NCBI GenBank assembly: GCA_964650485.1
Contig: CAZYTX010000018.1
Coordinates: forward strand, 1-64,000
From: CAZYTX01 sp964650485
GTDB taxonomy: Bacteria; RBG-13-61-14; DATKZS01
Length of the DNA stretch: 64,000 nt
Direction: 5' to 3'
A program made the position numbers and the translations under genes. The notes beneath the pieces are model-generated. The model had not been told where the DNA came from, searched no databases, and was given only the letters and a program-made list of their open reading frames with translations. Shown in pieces: positions 33,673 through 41,676 of this stretch; position 1 is the stretch's first letter, and the number at the start of each line of letters is the position of its first letter.

Positions 33673-34208
33673 GCATAAGCCCTTTCAGCTTTTACCGGTT
33701 GCTCATCTTTCCAGCCCCTTTCCCGCAGGAAGCGGGCCCTTTCCAGCACGTCACTTGAGTAGTCGCCGCCCGTGGTGTACGCGTCCACGTCCATGCCTGT
33801 TCTCGCGGCTTTGATGGCCCTGCCCGGCCCGCAGTTGTATGCGGCCAGCGCCACCCTCAAGAGCTCATCGCTGTTAAAGCCCTTCAGCCTTCGCTCCGCG
33901 GCCTTAAGATTTTTACTAAGCAGGTAACACCCATAGGCGATGTTTGCCGGATGATATGTCCAGAAGTCGCCGATCTTTATGAAGTGCTTGTGCCAGCGGT
34001 CGTCTATCTGCATGAGTCCCCTGCCGTGGCCGCGGTCACCGGTGAGAGGCGGGCAGTCTCCCTTGCCCAAAAGCCTTCCCCCGCCCGACTCCCGGCTCAT
34101 GATTCCTGCCACCACCGCTGGCGAAAGCTCGAAGCTTTCGGCGATGGGCTCAATAAGGCGCCTGTGCTCTTGCAGCCAGGGGAGGTCCAGCTCCACGGCC
34201 CTCATCAT
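33669..34208 (-). CDS. Goose-type lysozyme / lytic transglycosylase
   Basis: 179 residues, no signal peptide. GIMSRESGGGR carries the catalytic glutamate (E40), and GHGRGLMQIDDRWHKHF and ALAAYNCGPGRAIKAAR are the conserved substrate-binding segments of the GEWL/SLT fold. It degrades peptidoglycan at the end of the phage-like cycle; a holin-like gene follows directly. The start overlaps the upstream coiled-coil gene (ATGATG). Confidence 0.88.
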   Translation of the reverse strand: MMRAVELDLPWLQEHRRLIEPIAESFELSPAVVAGIMSRESGGGRLLGKGDCPPLTGDRGHGRGLMQIDDRWHKHFIKIGDFWTYHPANIAYGCYLLSKNLKAAERRLKGFNSDELLRVALAAYNCGPGRAIKAARTGMDVDAYTTGGDYSSDVLERARFLRERGWKDEQPVKAERAYA

Positions 34209-34501
34209 GCGTCCTTTCCGTCCTCGGGACTTCCCACGCGCACCTGCCTGATGCCGTTCTCGCGGGCGAGGCGCATCCTGATCTCCTCCAGGTACTGGAA
34301 GGCCTTTTCCTGGTTCTGCTTTATCTCTCTTATGTCCTCTTTTATGCCGTCGTGCTGTAGCCGGCAGTAATCCCGCTCCACTCGCCTGTCAATCTCGGCC
34401 TGCATGGTGTCCACCCTGTTGTTATGGTTCCTCCAGGCAAGGCTCCACAAAAGTATCACCACCGCCCCGTTAATCAGCACGGTAGGCCATAGATGTTCCA
34501 T
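34205..34501 (-). CDS. Small coiled-coil membrane protein
   Basis: 98 residues: an N-terminal membrane helix (VLINGAVVILLWSLAW) and a charged coiled-coil region (MQAEIDRRVERDYCRLQ, EDIREIKQNQEKAFQYLEEI). The form is like phage XhlA/hemolysin-type lysis accessory proteins. GAGGAG lies 7 bases before the ATG. Stop overlaps the lysozyme start. Confidence 0.55.
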   Translation of the reverse strand: MEHLWPTVLINGAVVILLWSLAWRNHNNRVDTMQAEIDRRVERDYCRLQHDGIKEDIREIKQNQEKAFQYLEEIRMRLARENGIRQVRVGSPEDGKDA

Positions 34502-34511
34502 GATGCACTCC

Positions 34512-35027
34512 TCATGCCGCCTTTATGATGAGGCCCGCAAGGTAGATGTCCCTGGTGGCGGAGGAGCCGGTGCAGGTTGCTTTTGCGCTCACCGACTGCC
34601 AGCCGGCGCCCGGGCTCTGTATGGGCGCCTCAGCAAGCCACGAGTACGAGGTCAGGAGGTTGGTGAAGTCCACGCTCGATGAGCCTACCGTCACTGTCAG
34701 CTTGTTGTAGTTCTCATAGCTTGATCTGCAGTAGGGCCTTACATTTAATTCACTGATGCCTTCGGGGATGTATATGAGAACGTCCCTCAGTATCACGGGG
34801 TAAAAATCGTCGGTCACGCTCTTGGCGTAGGCTTCGAATAAAAAGTTGCCCCAGTTGTTTACGTTGCTGTCCCAGTGGTTGCATTCGCCTCCAATATTCA
34901 GCAGGATGCGGCCCCCCTCCGCCCTCTGGTTCAAGTCATCCAGGTTCATCCTTATCTTGTCCATCAATGTCTGGTTCAAAGGACTGTTCGCATCCGTCTC
35001 GCCCGCGGCTATCGTCTGCCAGCTCAT
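34512..35027 (-). CDS. Hypothetical tail-associated protein
   Basis: 171 residues, beta-rich (ILLNIGGECNHWDSNVNNWG, LNVRPYCRSSYENYNKLTVTV, ATRDIYLAGLIIKAA). It looks like a small jelly-roll or carbohydrate-binding-like head domain that might decorate the tail tip, by position directly after the hub gene. ATG 35027 has GGAGG 6 bases upstream; a longer frame upstream overlaps the hub gene. I do not recognise the family. Confidence 0.55.
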   Translation of the reverse strand: MSWQTIAAGETDANSPLNQTLMDKIRMNLDDLNQRAEGGRILLNIGGECNHWDSNVNNWGNFLFEAYAKSVTDDFYPVILRDVLIYIPEGISELNVRPYCRSSYENYNKLTVTVGSSSVDFTNLLTSYSWLAEAPIQSPGAGWQSVSAKATCTGSSATRDIYLAGLIIKAA

Positions 35028-35041
35028 CTCTTGCCTCCTTG

Positions 35042-36961
35042 TCAGTATATGTAGTAGCCGTCCTCGTGATCCTGCCCGACCTTGTTGTCCGCGTCTCCAA
35101 TCCATCCATACCTATTGTGCAGGTTCTCGCCGGCGTCGTCATAGTCAACAGTCTCCGAGGATATGACCGGGTACCTCTTTTTCAGGCGGGTGTCCATGGC
35201 CACCAGCTCGATCCTGTTGTCAGTAAGCCGCTGCTTGCGGATGACCTCGAACAACGCATGCTCCCGCACCGCCCCGGAAGGCCCGGTCACGTCCCGGCTG
35301 CTGATGAATACAAAGTCCCCCACCTTTATGTGGCTGTCCTTCAACTCCAGGCAGAACTTGAAGGTGGCGGCCCCGTGGCTGTAGCGGATCAGGTAACGGG
35401 AAGCCAGGAGAATGGCCTCGTGCTCGCGAAATATCCAGTTGCTCCATATCTCCTTTTGCTCCACCTCGCCGAAATAGAGGGAGCTCTCCGACTCCGCGTC
35501 CACGGTGACGAGAAGCCCCGCGTAGGAGTCCGGGTCCTTGCCGGCGTCGGGCTCCTTGGGAGCGTAATGCACGCTCACCCTGCTCGCGTGCAGGTCCAGG
35601 CCCGGGTCCCAGGATGTTGATCCTTTTATGAAGCTGGTCTCGTCGTTGAGCTCCGGAGGGGTTTGCGAGTACCAGGGCGGGGCCATGCACTTGGCCGCTA
35701 TTTTCGAGTCCTCGCACTGCCACAGGTAGGTGAGGCTTTGCTCCCTGAGCTCGTTGACCAGGTTCTTTACCTGCGTGGCCTGCTCCACGAAGCGCTTGTA
35801 CCGGGTCCCGGACATCCACCTGCCCAGCTCGTTGCTCAGCCGGGAGATAAGCACCGGGCTTCCTTCATCGTGGGACGCGGCCTGGGTGCCGTACGCTCCC
35901 CTGGTTTTTACCAGCAACTGCGGCCCCAATACACCCCGGTATATTATCAGCTCCTCGTCCAGCCTTATCACCCCGGTCTCCGGAAAGGGACCGGCATCGT
36001 CCACCGGGATTTCAGAGACCTTCGCATCCACCTGCTGGGTCAGCACTGAACCCGTGTCCACGGCTGCCACGTAGAGCGGGTCAATGCCCCCGTGCGTGCA
36101 CAAAAGCTCGAAGAATATCTCGTCGGGCGGAAGGCCCTCCCCGTCCTCCTCCGCGAAGACCACGACCTGCTTCACCCGGGCCCCGGTCTCGTGCAGAGTG
36201 GCGGTCGAGCCGTAGGCCCCGCTGCTGCACCCGGTGAGAGCGTCCGCCGAGACGCCGGTGAAGGTCACGTACTCCTCATCAACGCGCACGGCGCCGGGGG
36301 CGCTGAACTCGGAGCCGTCCGTTACCTGCATGCTGCTCTCGCCGTTATAGGGTTCGGTTAGCACGTTGTCGCTCGACTGCCTGTCAGGTATCCTTTTGTC
36401 AAGCAGCTTCAACTGGTCCTTTACCACCACCCTGGCCCTTCCCTGCTCCCATTCAATGTCCTGGATCACTCCTCTGAACACCAGTTGGTACTCTGAGAGG
36501 GACAGCCCTGAAAATCCCTGCCACACCTCCGCAACCCTGCCTATGGCATTCTCGTTCCTTGCAATCAGGTTGCGGAAATAGCTTCCCTCGCTCTCGATGT
36601 TCGAAATTGACTTTTCCGGGTTGGCCAGCGCGAGCGGCGAGTCGTCCAGAAACTCCAGGGTCACCCTCGCTCTCCTGGTCACGTTATTCTTTGGCTTAAT
36701 CTCGGTGGGCACGTGTTTTATGTCGAGCAGATACGGAAGAGAGTCGGGCAGTGGCTCGCCATGTGCCAGGCAGAAGGCGTACGTCTTCGTTCCTTTGCAG
36801 TAGTTGGCCGCGTCCTTGCATGTGGGGTAGGTATAGTAGCAGGGTGTGCCGGTGGCTGTGCACGGGCCTTGCCCGAAGGTCAGGGTGCAGTAATCCAGGT
36901 GGAGCAGCACCCGCCAGGTGACCGTTCTCGAAAGACTGTCCCGGTATCCGTCATAATTCAT
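35042..36961 (-). CDS. Tail hub / baseplate-like protein
   Basis: 639 residues. A cysteine cluster in the first ~65 residues (CTLTFGQGPC, CYYTYPTCK, YCKGTKTYAFC) could hold a metal or Fe-S centre as seen in phage tail-tip hub proteins. Two repeats follow, each with RVDEEYVTFTGV / RLDEELIIYRGV and GAYGS/GAYGT, which look like duplicated beta domains. A long C-terminal part (HYAPKEPDAGK, KFCLELKDSHIKVGDFVFI) follows, as in hub proteins. No peptidase or depolymerase motif is visible. Role: tail-tip hub, probably contacts the cell envelope. Confidence 0.6.
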   Translation of the reverse strand: MNYDGYRDSLSRTVTWRVLLHLDYCTLTFGQGPCTATGTPCYYTYPTCKDAANYCKGTKTYAFCLAHGEPLPDSLPYLLDIKHVPTEIKPKNNVTRRARVTLEFLDDSPLALANPEKSISNIESEGSYFRNLIARNENAIGRVAEVWQGFSGLSLSEYQLVFRGVIQDIEWEQGRARVVVKDQLKLLDKRIPDRQSSDNVLTEPYNGESSMQVTDGSEFSAPGAVRVDEEYVTFTGVSADALTGCSSGAYGSTATLHETGARVKQVVVFAEEDGEGLPPDEIFFELLCTHGGIDPLYVAAVDTGSVLTQQVDAKVSEIPVDDAGPFPETGVIRLDEELIIYRGVLGPQLLVKTRGAYGTQAASHDEGSPVLISRLSNELGRWMSGTRYKRFVEQATQVKNLVNELREQSLTYLWQCEDSKIAAKCMAPPWYSQTPPELNDETSFIKGSTSWDPGLDLHASRVSVHYAPKEPDAGKDPDSYAGLLVTVDAESESSLYFGEVEQKEIWSNWIFREHEAILLASRYLIRYSHGAATFKFCLELKDSHIKVGDFVFISSRDVTGPSGAVREHALFEVIRKQRLTDNRIELVAMDTRLKKRYPVISSETVDYDDAGENLHNRYGWIGDADNKVGQDHEDGYYIY

Positions 36962-36988
36962 TTAAAGCCGACCTCTAAAGTGCCGTGT

Positions 36989-37771
36989 TCAGGCGCTTGC
37001 AGCGCCCGTCATGGAAAGGTAGAGGCTGCGGAAAGCCTTTTCATAGGGCGCCTCCAGCCTGGTTTCCGAAAACCTCACCAGGTAGACCTCTTCCGGTCTG
37101 CCTGAGGGGTCCCATGCAAAGAAAAAGGGTTTTGTAGAGTGGCTTTCCCAGAAGCCCACCCAGTTGTCTTTTATGAAGGATTCCGGCAGCCTCCTGAAGC
37201 CGGCCTTTATCTGTCTGCGCAAAGACCTTGCAGCCACTCCCAGAAGCCTGCCCGTGCTGCTGTACTCCGCCGCAGTGTCCGCTACCATGCCGTCGGGGTC
37301 GAAGCCGGGGTCTGGAAAGCTTGGAAAGATTAGGGCTTCGCCTGTGAAGAATATCCCGATCGCCGGCTGCTCCGAGTATCCCGCTGGTATGACCAGCATG
37401 AAGAAGCGGTGCGTACTGGAGTCGAAGTGCCGGAAGATAACCCCGTCGTCATCCGGCGTTACGGGGTCGAAGCAGTCGGTGTATATTATGTCGTCATCGC
37501 TCCAGGAAAGAGAAAGCCCAGTCACACCCGCGCTTGCCAGGTTGTGACCCGCTATGGCCATGCAGTCCACCGTGACCTTCTGTCCGGGAAGGTTTCCCGC
37601 GTCCAGCTTGACGTAGAGGTCTCCTGTCTCCGACGACTTCCAGAAGGTGTAGTCGCGCCAGTCAGAGATGTTCACGAAAGGATACCCGCTCTCGTCCGCG
37701 GAATGGGTCACCTGGGGACCAGGGTCAGCGTTCAACAGGTTTTGCCAGCATATCAATGGCTTCGAGTTCAC
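36989..37771 (-). CDS. Distal-tail-like protein
   Basis: 260 residues, beta-rich (LYVKLDAGNLPGQKVTVDCMAI, FFMLVIPAGYSEQPAIGIFF), no membrane helix. GTG start overlaps the tape-measure stop by GTGA. Position between tape measure and hub is that of a distal tail protein. Function by position only. Confidence 0.5.
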   Translation of the reverse strand: MNSKPLICWQNLLNADPGPQVTHSADESGYPFVNISDWRDYTFWKSSETGDLYVKLDAGNLPGQKVTVDCMAIAGHNLASAGVTGLSLSWSDDDIIYTDCFDPVTPDDDGVIFRHFDSSTHRFFMLVIPAGYSEQPAIGIFFTGEALIFPSFPDPGFDPDGMVADTAAEYSSTGRLLGVAARSLRRQIKAGFRRLPESFIKDNWVGFWESHSTKPFFFAWDPSGRPEEVYLVRFSETRLEAPYEKAFRSLYLSMTGAASA

Positions 37772-38394
37772 GAGGACACCTCCAGTACAACATCGTCACC
37801 GACGTTTTCGTTGATGGCGTCTATCAGGTTGCGTGCGAACTCGTAGGTGTCAACCACCCCGACCTGTCTGCCCACGTTCACCACCACCCGGGTCTGTCCG
37901 GCGCGCTCTTCTCGCCCGGGCTCGCCCGCTACGGCCGCGGTTGTGGCCCGGGCCGAGGCCGCGCCGCCACCGGATACGGGTGCCGCCCCTGCGCTTTTTG
38001 CCGAGCTTGCGTACTGCTTGGCAGCCAGGGCGTGCTTGAGCGAGCTGGCAAGGGCCCGAGGATCGCCGGAGCCCAGGAAGCGGGCCAGTTCCTTGGTGGC
38101 CTCGGCTATCTCGAAGGGGATCATCACCTTGGCCTGCTCCTTGACCGAGCTTCCCAGCAGCCCGGCCATGGACTTGGCCAGGCTCTTGTAGCTTGACATC
38201 TGCTGGGACCAGGCGCCGAGCCTGGTCTCGGTTATGAGGCTCTCCCACCAGCCGACCTTCTCAGCCCGCTGCGAGAGGGTCTGGTCAACAAGCGCAAGCT
38301 CCCGGTTCGCGTACTCGGAAAGAAGCTGCTCCCGTTCTTGAAGCGAGGCTTCCAGGGCCCCCGCATCGCCTTTTCCCAACTCATCTTCCATCAT
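37768..38394 (-). CDS. Short tape measure protein
   Basis: 208 residues with an N-terminal coiled coil (LEASLQEREQLLSEYANREL), a hydrophobic stretch (SLAKSMAGLLGSSVKEQ), an Ala/Gly linker, and a C-terminal VVVNVGRQVGVVDTYEFAR typical of tape measures. It lies right after the tail-chaperone frame, the invariant position of this gene. GAGGAG lies 8 bases before ATG 38394. The length, far shorter than in siphophages (often 600-1500), predicts a very short tail. RcGTA's tape measure is, as I recall, of similar size. Confidence 0.7.
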   Translation of the reverse strand: MMEDELGKGDAGALEASLQEREQLLSEYANRELALVDQTLSQRAEKVGWWESLITETRLGAWSQQMSSYKSLAKSMAGLLGSSVKEQAKVMIPFEIAEATKELARFLGSGDPRALASSLKHALAAKQYASSAKSAGAAPVSGGGAASARATTAAVAGEPGREERAGQTRVVVNVGRQVGVVDTYEFARNLIDAINENVGDDVVLEVSS

Positions 38395-39015
38395 TTTCAA
38401 TCTCCTCGATAAAAGACATCAGAATCAGCTCCCAAAAATCCAGTCCCGACTCCTGCAAGGGATACCCGGCTTTTATAAGACGACGCCATAAAAGCACCCG
38501 TAAAAGATCCGGGGATACGCGCTCCAAAGCGGCGTCCTCGCAGTTTGCGCAGGTCCATTTCGAGTAAGCGCTCTCCGCTTCAGCACATGAGCCGCAGCTA
38601 ACGATCTTGTTCTCGAGCGCAAGCCGGGCATCCCTTATGTTTTTTTTAAGGAACTATCCTCCATGAACGAGGGCAGCGCTGAGAGGTGCTGGCCCAGTGC
38701 TATCAGAATCAACGGGCACCTCTCCTCCAGGAGCCTCTTCCATTCCGGCTGGTATCTCTGGCTTTCGGGCCTGGTGTCCAGGCTCTCGCCGTTCAATACC
38801 AGGTCGCCCTCGCCGACTCCGGTAACGCATGAGCGTCCCAGGTCCAGGTTGGTCAAGAGTGCCCTTTGCGAGTCCTCCTCCTCGCTGCCCCTGGGTATCT
38901 TCCTTACCAGGCTCTCGATAAGCTCTCCCGGCTCCGGCCGGCGAAAGTAAACGCGAACCGCGCTTTCGCCCACCCTGAGCCTCAGCTCGCCTTCCTTGTC
39001 CAGCGCGCACTTCAT
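38381..39015 (-). CDS. Tail assembly chaperone fusion by -1 frameshift
   Basis: Zero frame from ATG 39015 (AAGGAG upstream) encodes 126 residues ending at 38635. After the two AAA codons at 38646-38641, a -1 shift continues for 86 more residues (NIRDARLALENK..., stop TGA 38383-38381) without a stop, giving a 211-residue product. The extension has no start of its own and carries two CXXC pairs (CGSC, CANC). This is the classical G/GT arrangement of siphophages: the short form is abundant, the long form recruits the tape measure. The extension's end overlaps the tape-measure ATG. Confidence 0.85.
38640..38662 (-). promoter_or_regulatory. Programmed -1 frameshift signal
   Basis: Minus strand: GGAGG (38662-38658), ten bases, then eight A's (38647-38640). 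The heptamer A-AAA-AAA in zero frame (TTA AAA AAA ACA) is a strong slippery site, and the internal Shine-Dalgarno 10 bases upstream has the same spacing as the stimulator in dnaX. The A8 run could also allow RNA polymerase slippage. Confidence 0.8.
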
Positions 39016-39057
39016 CTTTTCATCTCCTTCCATCGAATAAACGTAAAAGCGCGTGGC

Positions 39058-40335
39058 TTACAGGTAGCCGGTCTGCCGGTTGTAGCAGCGGACCACGGCG
39101 CCCTTGTACTGACCGTCGTCCATTACAACCAGGTCCCCGGCCTGGGCCAGTCGGCTCCCCTGAACAACCACCGGGGCCTCCATGATCCCGCAGCGCGGGA
39201 ATATTATCTCCGCGCCGAAGTGGACCCCGCTGCCCGGGTCAATCTCGGCCCCCCTGACCACCAGTGCCACGGAGATATGCTCGGTCTCGGGATGGTCGGC
39301 CTGGTACTGCCGGACCGTGTCCCGGAGCGACTCGGTGAGAGACACGCTGAGCTCGCGGCCTCCGCGACACGCCCTGGCCGCGGGTCCCTCGGCACCGGGA
39401 AAATGGCTTAGCTCCAGGTTGTTCCTGCCGGATATGGAAAACGCCATCACCTCCGCGGACAGCTCCTCTCCTCCCTGCAACGCGCTCCCGTCATAAAACC
39501 CGTCAACCACCACCTTTGCCTCCACCAGCTTCAGGGGAGACTCGTCAGCGAAATCGGGAAATGTGCACCACGTGGGCTCCACGGGGATGTAATCCACGTG
39601 GAAGTCAATGTTGTCTCCGCTTTCGCCCACCGCCTCCTGGAAGCTGATCACCGCGGGGACGTCAGATGAGACCGAGGTCACCGCGAGCACGGTCCACACG
39701 CTCGAGCCCGCGTCCTTTGCGCGCACGCGGTAGACGTTTGCCAGCCGCTCGGAAGCCGTGTCTCCTTGAACCCCGTTTTGGGCGAGTGTAATCGAGGTCG
39801 AGTTTGCAGGAGCGCTCACTTTCTCGTGCTCGTAGTTGGTCTCGCGCGCCCCCGTTCCCAGGACCTCGGCCGACAGGTTGACCCATCCCTGTCCCAGGCC
39901 CAGCTCGAAGCTCTCGATGTAGTTGCCGGCCAGCCGCTCGGTGAACAGGTTTGCTCCCCGCTTCTGCAAGGCGGTGAAGGTGGGAAGGTAGAGTCCATCC
40001 GCGGGTGTGATCACGTGCTCGTACGCGGTGGTCCCCACCAGGGACGACTGGCACTGTCCGAAAAAGTATGCAAGCACCAGCGAGATGAAGTCAGGCTTGG
40101 CCCTCTTCTGTGAAAGGGAGCCCGAGGCCTCGCGGAGGGGAGCGTGAATCCTGGCCGGGAGCTCGCTCCCGTGCACGGTGTCGCCGTCGTGTTCCGCGGC
40201 GACCTTGCTTGTAACCGCGGCCCCCGAGTCGAGCTCGAGCGTCACCGCTCCCGAATTAGAAGGCTCGCCGGGCTCGGTTTCCGCCGATCTTGTAACCGCT
40301 ATCTTACTGACTGTTTCCAGGGAGCTTTTCTGCAT
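39058..40335 (-). CDS. Major tail tube-like protein
   Basis: 425 residues, strongly beta-rich with repeated structural segments (AVTLELDSGAAVTSKVAAEH, STSITLAQNGVQGD, LKLVEAKVVVDGFYDGSAL). It stands between the tail-completion gene and the chaperone gene, where the tail tube protein belongs. GGAGGG lies 7 bases before ATG 40335, which decides the start. The length is greater than in simple tube proteins (200-250), suggesting added domains. Assignment rests mostly on position and fold-like features. Confidence 0.55.
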   Translation of the reverse strand: MQKSSLETVSKIAVTRSAETEPGEPSNSGAVTLELDSGAAVTSKVAAEHDGDTVHGSELPARIHAPLREASGSLSQKRAKPDFISLVLAYFFGQCQSSLVGTTAYEHVITPADGLYLPTFTALQKRGANLFTERLAGNYIESFELGLGQGWVNLSAEVLGTGARETNYEHEKVSAPANSTSITLAQNGVQGDTASERLANVYRVRAKDAGSSVWTVLAVTSVSSDVPAVISFQEAVGESGDNIDFHVDYIPVEPTWCTFPDFADESPLKLVEAKVVVDGFYDGSALQGGEELSAEVMAFSISGRNNLELSHFPGAEGPAARACRGGRELSVSLTESLRDTVRQYQADHPETEHISVALVVRGAEIDPGSGVHFGAEIIFPRCGIMEAPVVVQGSRLAQAGDLVVMDDGQYKGAVVRCYNRQTGYL

Positions 40336-40350
40336 GATCCATCCCTCCAC

Positions 40351-40872
40351 TCATTCATATCTGTATGCGCACGGCACCAGGATGTCCGCTTCTACGATCG
40401 CCCTTGCCTGCACCGCCTCCAGTTGGACCAGGGGCTCGGCAAAGGATGTCCTCCGCACGTTTACAACCAGCACGCCCTCGGAGCCGTCAACCAGGTCCGG
40501 CAGGCCCAGGAACTGCTTGTCCGTAGCGGTCTGTGACCGGAGCACCTCCTCCAGGCGGGAAGCGATCTTCCGAATTGAGTCGCCCAGTGCCTCCCGGTCC
40601 ATCCCCCTGTGGGCCACGGCGGCCGCCAGCTTATACGTCTTCATTATCGAGTAGGCTGGGCCGGGGGGAGTCTCGACCTTGCCCGCTGCCCTGACCAGCA
40701 CCGCGGGGAACCGCGACTGACCGAAAGACTCCAGCAGCCCGGGCTCTCCGGCCATGATGGTGTTCACCGCGGGCGACCCCTCCTCGCGCAGTCCGCCGGC
40801 GCCCGTATCTGCAAGGAGGGTATCAACCACCTTGCCCTCAACCGCGATAAAGTCACCGTCCGATAAAGACAT
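40351..40872 (-). CDS. Tail terminator / completion-like protein
   Basis: 173 residues, mixed alpha/beta (FPAVLVRAAGKVETPPGPAY, KLAAAVAHRGMDREALGDSIRKIASRLEEVL, GVLVVNVRRTSFAEPLVQLEAVQARAIVEADIL). Phage tail-completion proteins of this size between connector and tube genes share that pattern. AAGGAGATTCGAAA precedes the ATG. The name is by position. Confidence 0.5.
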   Translation of the reverse strand: MSLSDGDFIAVEGKVVDTLLADTGAGGLREEGSPAVNTIMAGEPGLLESFGQSRFPAVLVRAAGKVETPPGPAYSIMKTYKLAAAVAHRGMDREALGDSIRKIASRLEEVLRSQTATDKQFLGLPDLVDGSEGVLVVNVRRTSFAEPLVQLEAVQARAIVEADILVPCAYRYE

Positions 40873-40884
40873 TTTCGAATCTCC

Positions 40885-41676
40885 TTATGCGAGGACGTCC
40901 TCTTTATGCTCCAAGTCGCTCCTCTTGAGCTCGCCCTGGTATGACGCCACCGGCCCCTTGTAGCCTGTAAGTCTCACCACGGGGGCCTTGCCCTCCGCGG
41001 GCGCCAGTCTCATGAGCTCGGCGAGCGCCCTCTGTTTCAGGTTCTCTTCCGATGCCGCGTTTACCCTGCCCATCCATTGCAAGCACTGGTGCGCGGCCAG
41101 CTTCCTGCATATGGTCTCGAGGACGGCCGGCGTGGGCGGGTCGTCGTTCACGTCCGGAAACGGGGTGTCATAGCAGGACTGCAAAAAAGCGTCCATTTTC
41201 CTCCCGGCGTCGGCAATGGCCTGCGTCACCATCTCGTCGGTCACCTCCTGGGGCCACTCTCCGGGTATCTGCTCCCTTACCCTGCTCGCGGAGGTGTAGA
41301 GCGGCCCTTGGGCAAACTGGGCAATGACCTCGAAGGCGGAGATGATTGAAGGGTACGGGAACACCTCCATCCCTCCCACCTTGGCGTAGACCTTTGCCTC
41401 GGCGATCCCCAGGGAGAAGCAGCCAAGGTCAATGCCGTCCACCGATACAAAGGGGCCTCCGTCGGGGTTCTGGCCCTGGTCGTAGTCGTCATACTGCACC
41501 AGTGCCGGCGAGCTCGATGTGGTGGCGGTGAACTGCAGGACCGAGTCCGAGTCGTAGAACTCGACCTTGAGGTCGGGGTCATCCCAGTCCGGATAGGTGA
41601 AGTTCCCCAGTCCGTCCGGCACCCGGAAGTCGAACCTGGCCAGGTCCCCCTTCATATAACTTGGAAGTGCGTTCAT
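40885..41676 (-). CDS. Head-tail connector with DUF1320-like domain
   Basis: 263 residues. The N-terminal ~110 are beta-rich with a KVEFYDSDS motif; the C-terminal part (VTDEMVTQAIADAGRKMDAFL, ICRKLAAHQCLQWMGRVN) resembles gp36/DUF1320 connectors, small helical proteins that join portal and tail. The start overlaps the beta-helix gene's stop (ATGA). The extra N-terminal domain is not typical of DUF1320 proteins. Confidence 0.6.
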   Translation of the reverse strand: MNALPSYMKGDLARFDFRVPDGLGNFTYPDWDDPDLKVEFYDSDSVLQFTATTSSSPALVQYDDYDQGQNPDGGPFVSVDGIDLGCFSLGIAEAKVYAKVGGMEVFPYPSIISAFEVIAQFAQGPLYTSASRVREQIPGEWPQEVTDEMVTQAIADAGRKMDAFLQSCYDTPFPDVNDDPPTPAVLETICRKLAAHQCLQWMGRVNAASEENLKQRALAELMRLAPAEGKAPVVRLTGYKGPVASYQGELKRSDLEHKEDVLA

